Origin: Butyricicoccus_A sp945486175
GTDB lineage: Bacteria > Bacillota > Clostridia > Oscillospirales > Butyricicoccaceae
DNA: 11,049 nucleotides
Direction of reading: 5' to 3'
Assembly: GCA_945829445.1 (NCBI GenBank)
Contig: CALZUY010000075.1
Coordinates: forward strand, 1-11,049
Made by a program: the position numbers and the translations under genes. Shown here one piece after another: positions 1-6,970 of this stretch. The notes below the pieces were generated by a model that worked only from the letters and a program-made list of their open reading frames with translations, searched no databases and had not been told where the DNA came from. Position 1 is the stretch's first letter; each line of letters starts with the position of its first letter.

Positions 1-80
1 CCTATAACATGGTTTATCACATTGCTGATGACTTTGCAAGCCGCTGTAAAAGTTTCACAGAAAATATTTCCATACGGGAA

Positions 81-122
81 AGCGCGCCGCAGGATAAAAT
101 TCCTGCGGCGCGCTGTTTTTGA
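81..122 (+). terminator. Strong rho-independent terminator at the left edge
   Basis: A perfect 14-bp GC-rich inverted repeat (arms 81-94 and 101-114, six-base loop) is followed on the plus strand by GTTTTTG, a good U-tract. It would end a plus-strand gene lying mostly or wholly left of the window, convergent with the MATE gene. On the minus strand the hairpin lies about 50 bases after the MATE stop but is followed only by TTTCCC, so it may also slow minus-strand transcription, though less well. Bases 1-80 hold no gene I can identify; the plus frames there are too short to judge. Confidence 0.85.
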
Positions 123-165
123 TTCCCATATATAAGATATCTTTTGTACTCGTCAGCATTCGTTT

Positions 166-1533
166 TTACGCTGCAGCGCTCCTGTTTCTGCTGTTCTCTC
201 TGACCCGTTTCATATTTCTCCTCAGCTGGAAGCCTGCAAAAAGCAGTGCACATGCCTCTGAAATCCAGAATGCAAACCAGATTGTATTGATTCCGCCCAG
301 CTTTCCGAACAACAGCACAACCGGAATCAGCACGATACACTGGCGGATGGCTGTGGAGATCATATTCACCATTCCGTTTCCAAGTCCCGAAACCGTGTAG
401 CCGATCATCATTGTGACCGATGCCGGAAGGAAGCTGATACAGATAATCCGCAGTGCGGGAATGCCCATTTCCTTCATGACCTCGCTCGCGGAAAATGCAT
501 CCAGAAGCAGGCCCGGAACCGCCATGAAAATAACGGCGCCGATGCATGCAATTGCCAGTCCAAATTTGATCGTAGTGCGGTAGGTCTGCCCGACGCGGTC
601 CAGCTTGTCCGCTCCATAGTTGTATCCGACAATTGGAAGCGATGCCTGTCCCATGCCGTTTAATGGCATGAACAGGAAATTCTGCAATTTGAAGTATACG
701 CCAAAAAATGCCACAGCTGTCGGAGAAAATACGATGAGCACCATATTCATCAGTGCAATCATAATACTGCCAAACGCCTGTGTCACGATGGTCGGAATGC
801 CGACCTGATAAATTGTCAGCACATTCGCGGCTTTCATGCGGAAACCTTTCCAGGCAAACCGCAGTTCTTTGTTCTGTATGAACTGCAGCAAAATACCGCA
901 CAGCGCAGAAGTCCACTGCCCGATGACGGTTGCAATCGCAGCTCCTGCAATGCCCATTGCAGGACAGCCAAAATATCCGAAGATCATAATGGGGTCAAGA
1001 ATCAGATTCACAACCGCGCCTGCCAGGTGGGCGAACATGCTGGATAGCGTTCTGCCCGTTGCCTGCAAAATTCTCTGGAAGAATGTTGCAAGAAAAATGC
1101 CTGTCGCATAAGTCTGGCAGATCTGCAAATACATGGTGCCATAGTCCAGAATCTCCGGATCATCTGAAAACAGTGCGATAAATGATCTGCTTCCGCAGAT
1201 TCCCCATATCACAAAGATCAGGGAACTGAGTACCGTCAGAATCAATCCGGTGGTAGCGGCCTCATTTGCTTCCTGATACTCCTTTGCGCCCAGCCTTCTG
1301 GAGACCAGCGCATTGACACCGACGCCGGTTCCCACTGCCACCGCAATTTGCAGCATCTGTGCGGAATATGCCAGCGAGGTCGCCGTCAGGGCCTGTTCAT
1401 TGATTCGGGCGACAAAAATGCTGTCCACAATGTTGTACATCGACTGTACCACCATGGAAATCATAATCGGTACCGCCATGGACAGCACCAGCCTGGGCAC
1501 AGGCATGACGCCCATCTTATTCTCTTTTTGCAT
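166..1533 (-). CDS. MATE-family multidrug/Na+ antiporter (efflux pump)
   Basis: Predicted 455-residue inner-membrane exporter of the MATE family, which usually moves cationic drugs or metabolites out in exchange for Na+ or H+. The length fits the family and the sequence is a run of about twelve hydrophobic segments. Near the N-terminus it reads PVPRLVLSMAVPIMIS followed by NIVDSIFVARI, the typical first-helix pattern of MATE proteins (P..LALP...s.l....ynlvD..fvg.), and a second similar half follows after residue 230 (GIPTIVTQAFGS). I chose the ATG at 1533 because an AAAGAGG ribosome binding site lies seven bases upstream; an upstream in-frame extension to 1590 would run through a terminator hairpin and is rejected. 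The C-terminus is basic and cytoplasmic. The gene has its own promoter and an attenuator-like leader. The substrate cannot be told from sequence. Confidence 0.93.
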   Translation of the reverse strand: MQKENKMGVMPVPRLVLSMAVPIMISMVVQSMYNIVDSIFVARINEQALTATSLAYSAQMLQIAVAVGTGVGVNALVSRRLGAKEYQEANEAATTGLILTVLSSLIFVIWGICGSRSFIALFSDDPEILDYGTMYLQICQTYATGIFLATFFQRILQATGRTLSSMFAHLAGAVVNLILDPIMIFGYFGCPAMGIAGAAIATVIGQWTSALCGILLQFIQNKELRFAWKGFRMKAANVLTIYQVGIPTIVTQAFGSIMIALMNMVLIVFSPTAVAFFGVYFKLQNFLFMPLNGMGQASLPIVGYNYGADKLDRVGQTYRTTIKFGLAIACIGAVIFMAVPGLLLDAFSASEVMKEMGIPALRIICISFLPASVTMMIGYTVSGLGNGMVNMISTAIRQCIVLIPVVLLFGKLGGINTIWFAFWISEACALLFAGFQLRRNMKRVRENSRNRSAAA

Positions 1534-1627
1534 ATCGTACCTCTTTCTTTTTTGCCAAACAAAAAGCGTGAAAATACAGAGGACTAGCAATCCTCAATAC
1601 TTTCACGCATAAATGCCGGCTAATCAT
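1517..1627 (-). other. Possible leader ORF overlapping the MATE start (36 codons), with a shorter alternative inside the hairpin
   Basis: The MATE leader contains an ATG at 1627 opening a 36-codon frame that reads through the whole hairpin (it includes the stretch VKVLRIASPLYFHAF and a KKKEVR tail) and ends at 1517 inside the MATE gene, in another frame. A second ATG at 1610 opens an eight-codon frame, MRESIEDC, that ends with TAG in the hairpin loop (1584-1586). Neither start has a convincing ribosome binding site. Translation of either would cover the upstream arm of the hairpin, as leader peptides do in attenuators of ribosome-targeting-drug resistance genes. That role is inference. Confidence 0.3.
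1556..1608 (-). promoter_or_regulatory. Intrinsic-terminator hairpin in the MATE leader (candidate attenuator)
   Basis: On the minus strand an 18-bp near-perfect stem (arms 1591-1608 and 1566-1583, mostly Watson-Crick with two G-U pairs and one mismatch, loop of seven) is followed at once by TTTTTGTTT. The MATE ribosome binding site begins about ten bases later. Since the promoter lies upstream at 1643-1671, the hairpin sits inside the MATE transcript and would stop it before the gene unless it is disrupted. It could also serve as the terminator of the upstream acetyltransferase operon. Confidence 0.75.
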
Positions 1628-1642
1628 TTTTAATTCATCTGG

Positions 1643-1671
1643 ATTTTATCATATGCAAATTCAAAAATCAA
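1643..1671 (-). promoter_or_regulatory. Promoter of the MATE gene (extended -10)
   Basis: On the minus strand TTGATT (1666-1671), a 17-base spacer and TAAAAT (1643-1648), with TG one base before the -10 box, match a vegetative extended -10 promoter. The start point would be near 1636, giving a leader of about 100 bases that contains the terminator hairpin. Confidence 0.65.
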
Positions 1672-1705
1672 TCTTTTTTTCATCTGTTTTTTCGCAGCAT
1701 GCGAT

Positions 1706-2188
1706 TTATCGGATCCTGTTTCTGCGTTCCATCAGAACAGTATCCTGCCAGATGCCAAACCGATCCTTTGCAATCTTTTCCCTGTATCCGATCTCACGGA
1801 ACCCACATTTTCTGTGCAGCTCTATGCTTGCCCGATTTACCGCAAAAATTGCGGCATACAGCGTCCAATAACCGCATTTTTCGGTTTCCTCACACATTTT
1901 TAACAACAGCTGTGTCCCAATCCCCTGCCTGTGACAGGCTTCGTCCACAAAAATGCTCAGTTCCACGACACCCCGGTATGCCCTGCGTCGGGAGGTAGGC
2001 GCAATCATTGTATATCCTGCAACCGTTCCATTTCGGACATAAACAAAGCGGCATTGCCTGATGTGCGCGTTATCCCAGTCCGCATAGCTCGGACAGCTTG
2101 TCTCAAAGCTCACATTGCCTTTATCCAGGCTCTGCTGATAAATGCGCATCATATCTGCCCAGTCGTCCTGTCTCATTTCACGAATCAT
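1706..2188 (-). CDS. GNAT N-acetyltransferase, phosphinothricin acetyltransferase-like
   Basis: 160-residue single-domain GNAT enzyme of the Pat/MnaT (YncA) group, which acetylates the amino group of amino-acid-like substrates such as phosphinothricin or methionine sulfone. It begins MIREMRQDDW, has the NVSFET segment typical of this group (canonical aTFET) and the acetyl-CoA motif VELSIFVDEACHRQGIGTQLL, then ASIELHRKCGFREIGY, the usual C-terminal half. I prefer the ATG at 2188: AGGA stands eight bases upstream and family members begin with MIRxM; an ATG at 2197 is also possible. It starts one base after the stop of the racemase-like gene, so the two are surely co-transcribed and probably translationally coupled. 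The true substrate is unknown. Confidence 0.87.
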   Translation of the reverse strand: MIREMRQDDWADMMRIYQQSLDKGNVSFETSCPSYADWDNAHIRQCRFVYVRNGTVAGYTMIAPTSRRRAYRGVVELSIFVDEACHRQGIGTQLLLKMCEETEKCGYWTLYAAIFAVNRASIELHRKCGFREIGYREKIAKDRFGIWQDTVLMERRNRIR

Positions 2189-2189
2189 A

Positions 2190-2888
2190 TCACTCATCCT
2201 GCTGTGCCCTCGCGTAAATCTCATTGATATGCAATTCTGTCGTATTTAACGTTGGAACGCTGATATCTCCCGGCGTGATTGCCAGCGGCAGTTCCGTGCA
2301 GCCGAGCAATACCGCATCGGCATCACAATCCGAGATATATGTTTCCGCTAACTCAATGATCCTGCATTTGTCTTCCGGAATCACAATTCTGTTTTCCAGA
2401 TTCGGATAAATCAGTTTCCCAATTGCCACAATATCCTTCTCTGTCGGTACAACCGCAGCCAATCCGTTCTTTTTCAGTGCAGCTTCATATAATCCGCTCT
2501 TCATGGTAAATTCTGTTCCTAATATCAAAATGCGCTGATATCCACGCCGTTTGATTTCATCTGCTGCCGCATCAACAATGCTCACAACAGGCAGCGGAAA
2601 CCGTTCTGATACCATATCCCATATGATGTGTTCTGTGTTGGCGGTAATCGCCGCAACTTCTGCACCCGCGGCTTTGAGATTCTGGAGGCTTTTGAGCAGC
2701 AAATCACCCAATTTTTCATAATCACCGTTCTGCAGCGCACATACGTGCTCATTCATATTGACGCTGTCAATCACAATTTCGGGATACGCAGGAGTCCCTT
2801 GCCCTGTTTTACATTTTTCCGTTAAGCCACGATAATATTCTATCGTCGAAGCGGGGCCAAGCCCTCCCACAAGTCCAATCTTTTTCAT
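2190..2888 (-). CDS. Aspartate/glutamate racemase-family protein
   Basis: 232-residue cytosolic protein of the PLP-independent Asp/Glu racemase family (RacX/YgeA group), which inverts acidic or other amino acids by a two-base mechanism. It begins MKKIGLVGGLGPASTIEYYR, the family signature, and keeps the second catalytic motif LLGCTELPL with Cys197. The first catalytic motif reads ITANTEH, with Ala83 where aspartate racemases have Cys (and the E. coli YgeA enzyme, as I recall, Thr83). The enzyme may therefore act in one direction only or on an altered substrate. AAAGG lies seven bases before the ATG. It lies between two acetyltransferase genes, 21 bases after one and 1 base before the other, clearly in one operon. 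Confidence 0.9.
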   Translation of the reverse strand: MKKIGLVGGLGPASTIEYYRGLTEKCKTGQGTPAYPEIVIDSVNMNEHVCALQNGDYEKLGDLLLKSLQNLKAAGAEVAAITANTEHIIWDMVSERFPLPVVSIVDAAADEIKRRGYQRILILGTEFTMKSGLYEAALKKNGLAAVVPTEKDIVAIGKLIYPNLENRIVIPEDKCRIIELAETYISDCDADAVLLGCTELPLAITPGDISVPTLNTTELHINEIYARAQQDE

Positions 2889-2909
2889 ATACAGCCTTTC
2901 GCGCCATTG

Positions 2910-3860
2910 TCACAATATATCTGCCCGATGCTTGCCCTTCTCCATGATATCAATGCAAATCCAGTCATCATTTTCCAGCTTTTTGCGGCGGTATTCTTTT
3001 TCCCGATATCCTCTTTTTAAATACATCGCCTTTCCCGGCAGCGATGCATGCAGCTCGATTTTCGCATGTGTTTCAAATATTTTCTGTTCCGCGAAATCCA
3101 TGAGCGCCGTTCCATATCCGTTGTGTTGATAGGGCGGCAGGACAAACAGGCGGCTGATTTCCGTTCCGTTTATGGTAACCGTTCCCACACATACAGTATC
3201 ATACACAGCGAGATAGGTTCCTGACTGCATGATATCTTCCCGGATGTGCTGTTCACTGTGAAGCGCTGAGAAAAAATTTACCACTCCGCCGGGATAATAA
3301 TGCGGATATACCTCAGAAATCGTCCGGTGCGTGATCTGACAAACAGTTTGGATATCCTGCGGCATGGCCAGCCGGATGGACAGCAGCTCCCCCGGACGTA
3401 TTCCGGTCTGTGAGAGCTTTTCCAGGTATATGAATTTCAACTCTTCCGTCAGCTTCTTTTCATCAAAAATCCGATATCCCAGCCGCTCATACAGCCTGAT
3501 ATTCCCGTGACTTCTGCTGCTGGTAAAAAGCTCATACCTTTGACCGGGATACTGCATTTCAATTGCCTGTAAAAGCGCTGTTCCGATTCCCTGTCCCTGT
3601 TTTTGCGGATGAACAATCAATTTCCCGATATATGCCGTGCCGTCGGAAGAATACCCTCTTACAGAACCAATGATTTTGTTGTTGCTGTCTGTCACTTTCA
3701 GAATGACACCATTCCGGTATTCCTCCAGCACATCATCCAGCGTCTGCCTCAGCGGCGGAATGTCGGGATTGCTGAAAAGTTTCGCTTCGCTCTGGTATGC
3801 AAGATATTGCAACGCGAGGATCTCCTTCAAATCCGCTTTCTCTGCCTGTTTTATTTCCAT
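2910..3860 (-). CDS. Tandem double-domain GNAT acetyltransferase
   Basis: 316-residue protein made of two GNAT domains in a row. Domain one (about residues 1-150) has the acetyl-CoA motif IGKLIVHPQKQGQGIGTALL at 78-97 followed by NIRLYERLGYR; domain two (about 160-310) has ISRLFVLPPYQHNGYGTALM at 235-254 followed by AMYLKRGYREKEY. Both keep the Q-x-x-G-x-G/A core, so both may bind acetyl-CoA. The substrate is unknown. The ATG at 3860 is preceded by AAAGGA at seven bases. The preceding KTR gene ends 18 bases upstream and the racemase-like gene follows after 21 bases. A fusion of two separate acetyltransferases is the simplest reading; no frameshift is seen. Confidence 0.88.
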   Translation of the reverse strand: MEIKQAEKADLKEILALQYLAYQSEAKLFSNPDIPPLRQTLDDVLEEYRNGVILKVTDSNNKIIGSVRGYSSDGTAYIGKLIVHPQKQGQGIGTALLQAIEMQYPGQRYELFTSSRSHGNIRLYERLGYRIFDEKKLTEELKFIYLEKLSQTGIRPGELLSIRLAMPQDIQTVCQITHRTISEVYPHYYPGGVVNFFSALHSEQHIREDIMQSGTYLAVYDTVCVGTVTINGTEISRLFVLPPYQHNGYGTALMDFAEQKIFETHAKIELHASLPGKAMYLKRGYREKEYRRKKLENDDWICIDIMEKGKHRADIL

Positions 3861-3878
3861 TCCAGTATCCTTTCTTTT

Positions 3879-4055
3879 CTATTCTCTCACAATCGAGACA
3901 GCAAACTGTTCTGCACTGATCAGCATCTCCCGCCTGCACTTGGGACAAAAAAGCGGAAAATTTTTCAGCACGGTTTCCGGCAGCAGCTTGAGCCGTGTTT
4001 TGCCCCGGCAAAGCGGGCAAAGCACCCATTCCACCCGTTTTTCTTCATCCTTCAT
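3879..4055 (-). CDS. Cysteine-rich KTR domain protein
   Basis: 58-residue protein matching the small Cys-rich KTR family (Pfam Cys_rich_KTR, from memory). It carries two CPxC knuckles, CPLC at 13-16 and CPKC at 37-40, the naming motif GKTR (18-21), and the family core LKNFPLFCPKC, so it probably folds around one zinc ion. The function of the family is not known; members are often found near tetracycline-resistance and conjugative elements of gut Firmicutes. I chose the ATG at 4055, eight bases after GAGGAG; a GTG at 4064 directly abuts that site and is less likely. It ends with TAG, showing that TAG is an ordinary stop here. It is the first gene after a consensus promoter. Confidence 0.87.
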   Translation of the reverse strand: MKDEEKRVEWVLCPLCRGKTRLKLLPETVLKNFPLFCPKCRREMLISAEQFAVSIVRE

Positions 4056-4160
4056 GCCAGTCACTCCTCATCACCGGAAAGCATCGCGTTGTCCTGCTTT
4101 ACAGATAACCGTCCATTCAAAGCATTCGTTTTGAAACCTTTGTTTTGCATCATTTGTTTT

Positions 4161-4189
4161 ATTATAATGTATCGGGATTCCGCTGTCAA
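4161..4189 (-). promoter_or_regulatory. Consensus promoter of the KTR-GNAT-racemase-GNAT operon
   Basis: On the minus strand TTGACA (4184-4189), exactly 17 bases, then TATAAT (4161-4166): a perfect match to the vegetative sigma consensus. It lies directly after the terminator of the preceding operon and about 105 bases before the KTR start codon, so this operon should be strongly and independently transcribed. I see no clear operator. Confidence 0.88.
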
Positions 4190-4193
4190 CATG

Positions 4194-4242
4194 CAAAAAC
4201 AGAGGAAACTGAACGGTTCTTCCCACCTCAGTTCCCTCTGTT
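4194..4242 (-). terminator. Rho-independent terminator of the gshA-to-yqfO-like operon
   Basis: On the minus strand a 15-bp stem with a single mismatch (arms 4228-4242 and 4198-4212, 15-base loop) runs into TTTTTGC. It stands 21 bases after the stop codon of the NIF3-insert-like gene and overlaps nearly with the next promoter, so it separates the two operons. Confidence 0.88.
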
Positions 4243-4262
4243 ATTTATTTTCCTTGTCACAT

Positions 4263-4592
4263 TTATATCCCGGTCTGATACAGCGGAATGACATTGATGA
4301 CCGGTTCTTCATAAGGATGTACGGCCTTGATTGCCGCTATGGTCTCCTCCAGCTTCTCCGCCTTACAGCAGACCTCAACCTTCAGCTCCGGCTCTTCGCT
4401 GATTTCATCCTGCGCGCCGATATACGGATTCGTGCCCGCCAGCGGCCGCCAGGTGCCGGTAACCCGGCTGTACGACAGACAGCTGTCATAATTCCCGATA
4501 TGCCCCGCATCCACCTGCTGCAGCGCTTTCTGCAGTGCACGGAAATGTGTTTCCGGAATAAAGATTTCCAGTTTAAAATATTGAAATTCCAT
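4263..4592 (-). CDS. Free-standing NIF3-insert/YqfO-like protein
   Basis: 109-residue protein that matches the PII/CutA-like domain inserted in YqfO/NIF3 proteins but here stands alone. Visible signatures are KLEIFIPE near the start, GHIGNYDSC (30-38), TGTWRPLAGTNPYIG (45-59) and VHPYEEPV (91-98), the last shared with CutA-like folds. The biochemical role of this family is not known; metal or nucleotide binding has been proposed for full-length NIF3. I chose the ATG at 4592 with AGGTG five bases upstream; the longer frame to 4628 has no ribosome binding site. It follows tcdA after 63 bases containing a hairpin and is the last gene of its operon. Confidence 0.85.
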   Translation of the reverse strand: MEFQYFKLEIFIPETHFRALQKALQQVDAGHIGNYDSCLSYSRVTGTWRPLAGTNPYIGAQDEISEEPELKVEVCCKAEKLEETIAAIKAVHPYEEPVINVIPLYQTGI

Positions 4593-4629
4593 CCTGTCAC
4601 CTGATTTCTTTGCGTGCAATGTCCGCAAT

Positions 4630-4654
4630 CTGGCAGTGCAGTCATCACTGCCAG
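4630..4654 (-). repeat. Perfect 9-bp inverted repeat just after tcdA
   Basis: CTGGCAGTG and CACTGCCAG (loop of seven) begin two bases after the tcdA stop. No U-tract follows on either strand, so it is not a standard terminator. It could protect the upstream mRNA end or be a processing site or protein target. Confidence 0.6.
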
Positions 4655-4655
4655 T

Positions 4656-5468
4656 TCAAGTATACTGCGGTGCATACAGCCCGTCAAGCTCCGGTGGAAT
4701 GATCGCCTGTTCTCCAAAGCCGGAAAGCTCCCGGATTACCTCGCCCGCGACAATCAGGCCGACAACCGACGGCACAAAGGCATTGCTGCCCGGAATTTGC
4801 CGCCGCTGGGTGCATTTTCGCGCTGTACCGGGCGGACAGATGCAATGTGCCCGGCAGCTGATCGCCATGTCTTCGACAGGCTGAACCGGCTGCTCCTGCG
4901 AATACACGACCTTGAGCTTTTTGATGCCGCGCTTGCGCAGCTCATGGCGCATCACACGCGCCAGCGGACAGACGGATGTTTCATAAATATCTGCCACACG
5001 GAATGCCGTCGGATCCATCTTATTGCCCGCGCCCATTGCGCTGATGATCGGAACCCCGGCTCTCTGTGCCTGCTCAACCAGCTCCAGCTTGCCGGTCACC
5101 GTGTCGATTGCATCCACCACATAGTCGTACTGGGAAAAGTCAAACTGTCCCGCAGTTTCCGGCGTATAAAATGTCTGCCATGTGTTGACCTGAACATCCG
5201 GGTTGATGTCCAGAATGCGTGCCTTTGCCACATCGACCTTGTATTTGCCGACCGTGCTTCTCGTGGCAAAAATCTGGCGATTGATATTGGTCAGACAGAC
5301 TTTATCGTCATCGATCAGGTCAAGCGTGCCGACCCCGCTGCGTGCGAGCGCTTCCACGGTATATCCGCCGACACCGCCGATGCCGAACACCGCGACACGC
5401 GCCTGATGCAGCCGCTGCATGCCGTTTCCGCCCAGCAGGATTTGTGTTCTTGAAAATTGATTGAGCAT
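4656..5468 (-). CDS. tcdA: tRNA threonylcarbamoyladenosine dehydratase TcdA
   Basis: 270-residue E1-like enzyme that cyclises the t6A modification at position 37 of ANN-decoding tRNAs to ct6A in an ATP-dependent dehydration. The adenylation fold is plain: GIGGVG (29-34), the following acidic LDLIDDD, NINRQ (61-65), and VVDAIDT near 117-123. The C-terminal family block SCRAHCICPPGTARKC (204-219) with PGSNAFVPSVVGL completes the match; length is normal. The ATG at 5468 has AGAGGA five bases upstream and lies 17 bases after the stop of the second glutamate-cysteine ligase gene. The substrate is tRNA in the cytosol. Its place among gamma-glutamyl genes has no obvious metabolic reason. Confidence 0.95.
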   Translation of the reverse strand: MLNQFSRTQILLGGNGMQRLHQARVAVFGIGGVGGYTVEALARSGVGTLDLIDDDKVCLTNINRQIFATRSTVGKYKVDVAKARILDINPDVQVNTWQTFYTPETAGQFDFSQYDYVVDAIDTVTGKLELVEQAQRAGVPIISAMGAGNKMDPTAFRVADIYETSVCPLARVMRHELRKRGIKKLKVVYSQEQPVQPVEDMAISCRAHCICPPGTARKCTQRRQIPGSNAFVPSVVGLIVAGEVIRELSGFGEQAIIPPELDGLYAPQYT

Positions 5469-5485
5469 TTGTTTCCTCTTTCGTT

Positions 5486-6868
5486 TTATATTGCACCGTA
5501 CTGCAAAATGATTTCTTCCAGCGGTGTTCCCTGCTCGCGCAGTGTCAGCATTTTCCTGGCCGGATTTGTTCTCTGCTCCAGCCGATCGTACAGCGGTGCG
5601 AGCAGACTTTCTTCGCCGTATCCGCGCGCGGACAGGCCGTCCGACGCCAGATCAACGATCCGCTTTGCAAATGCATACAGCTCGTCTTCATCCACAAACG
5701 ACGGCAGCGCACGGTTGTTGAACATTTTGCGCAGTTCGGAAGGCGTATATCCATGGTGATAAATGACATGGTCATTCTCAAAGATCTGGTCGAGATCATG
5801 CAGCCGGTTTTTCAGTCCCACATGGAACGCCGCCACAGTCATGCAATCCGCAATCGGCTGGCAGCATACGCTGCGAAATTCCACCGTGCCGCGGAAGGTG
5901 AGATCTTCAAACTTAAATGTACGCAGATACTGAATGTCATCGATCTGCGGCGTGACCTCGATGCTGTGATATGCGCCATCGGCAAAATATTCGCCTGTCA
6001 CTGACGCCTGCCGGAAATATTCCATGATATTGACCGGCGGGAAATTGATGTATTTGTCTCCGCGCTCCACACAGTAAATACTGGTCGATTCGATATAGGA
6101 CATCAACTCGTCTATGCTGTCAAAGGAGCATTCAAACATGCCGACGTTGTGCGGATTGATGCCGTGCGTGCTGTTCTCCCAGAACATGTCGCGGCAGCAC
6201 AGAAGTTCTTCATGCTCTCCCAAAAGAACGGAGTTGGAAAACAGCAGCGCCTTAATCGGTTCCACCTTGGAAAATACGGAAAGCGTGGTCAGAAGATCAT
6301 CATAATCCACATCCAGCTGTACCTGTGATGCGCTGGAAAAGGTACCGTATTCCGGATAACTGTGGAAGAACATCGGAACCGTATAGTTTTTATATGAGTT
6401 CAGATGATGAAACAGCATACGGTAGCGTCCATTCGGAATGGGTACATTCCGGTTGATCGTGCGATGGGGATTGACGCCCATGCCGGTCAGCGTGTAATGA
6501 TATGCGCCAAATTCCTTTTGCAGAAATTCATAATAGCCCCGGAAACACTGACGGATCGCATGCAGGTCTTTTCTCCTGCCGAGCGACAGCTCCAGATTGT
6601 TATAGGAGCAGTCATAAGACAGAATATCCCCCGTTTCCTGGTTTGCTGCGGAATAAATATTGCCTTCGTCGTCGATACCAGCCGGTTCAAATGCAAAGTG
6701 CCGGATAAACCGGTCCGTGACTGTATGCACAACTGAAAAATCCACCGGCTGCTTGTCCAGATTGACAATCGGCATTTCAATCTCAATGCCGACATAATCC
6801 TTCCTTTTTTTCTTAGTGGGTTCAATATATCGCTGGTATAATTGTTCTCTTACAATCCCATCGTTCAT
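5486..6868 (-). CDS. Glutamate-cysteine ligase family protein, GCS2 type
   Basis: 460-residue protein of the GCS2 branch of the carboxylate-amine ligases (the branch of plant and proteobacterial gamma-glutamylcysteine synthetases, YbdK and EgtA). It joins, by family, the gamma-carboxyl of glutamate to an amine with ATP. Seen in the sequence: YVGIEIEMPIV (25-35), the metal/ATP-binding start; NNLELSLG (90-97); GMGVNPHR (129-136); QVQLDVDYD (182-190); RGTVEFRSVCCQP (326-338). Length is normal and the frame intact. GAGGA precedes the ATG by six bases. It sits 102 bases after the amidotransferase gene, a gap with no clear promoter, and 17 bases before tcdA. The amine acceptor may be cysteine or something else; the sequence does not decide this. 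Confidence 0.88.
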   Translation of the reverse strand: MNDGIVREQLYQRYIEPTKKKRKDYVGIEIEMPIVNLDKQPVDFSVVHTVTDRFIRHFAFEPAGIDDEGNIYSAANQETGDILSYDCSYNNLELSLGRRKDLHAIRQCFRGYYEFLQKEFGAYHYTLTGMGVNPHRTINRNVPIPNGRYRMLFHHLNSYKNYTVPMFFHSYPEYGTFSSASQVQLDVDYDDLLTTLSVFSKVEPIKALLFSNSVLLGEHEELLCCRDMFWENSTHGINPHNVGMFECSFDSIDELMSYIESTSIYCVERGDKYINFPPVNIMEYFRQASVTGEYFADGAYHSIEVTPQIDDIQYLRTFKFEDLTFRGTVEFRSVCCQPIADCMTVAAFHVGLKNRLHDLDQIFENDHVIYHHGYTPSELRKMFNNRALPSFVDEDELYAFAKRIVDLASDGLSARGYGEESLLAPLYDRLEQRTNPARKMLTLREQGTPLEEIILQYGAI

Positions 6869-6970
6869 GTCATTTCCTCGATTCCTTCTTTCCGCCCCAA
6901 CCAGCCATGCCGGTTACAACGTTCAGGATTTCCACAAAATGTATCTGCCATACATCGGGTTGTCTCTGGT

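Noticed and set aside
17..916. Long minus-strand frame of 299 codons overlapping the MATE gene
   Set aside because: It is a shadow in another frame of the MATE gene; composition is unlike a protein family and the MATE frame shows clear membrane helices.
3603..4604. Plus-strand frame of 333 codons
   Set aside because: It runs antisense through the double GNAT gene, the KTR gene, a consensus promoter, a terminator and the YqfO-like gene, with no recognisable domain.
4630..4654. Terminator after tcdA
   Set aside because: The stem is good but no U-tract follows on the minus strand.
4614..5453. Plus-strand frame of 279 codons opposite tcdA
   Set aside because: Antisense shadow of a clearly conserved gene; rich in Arg, Cys and His as expected for such shadows.
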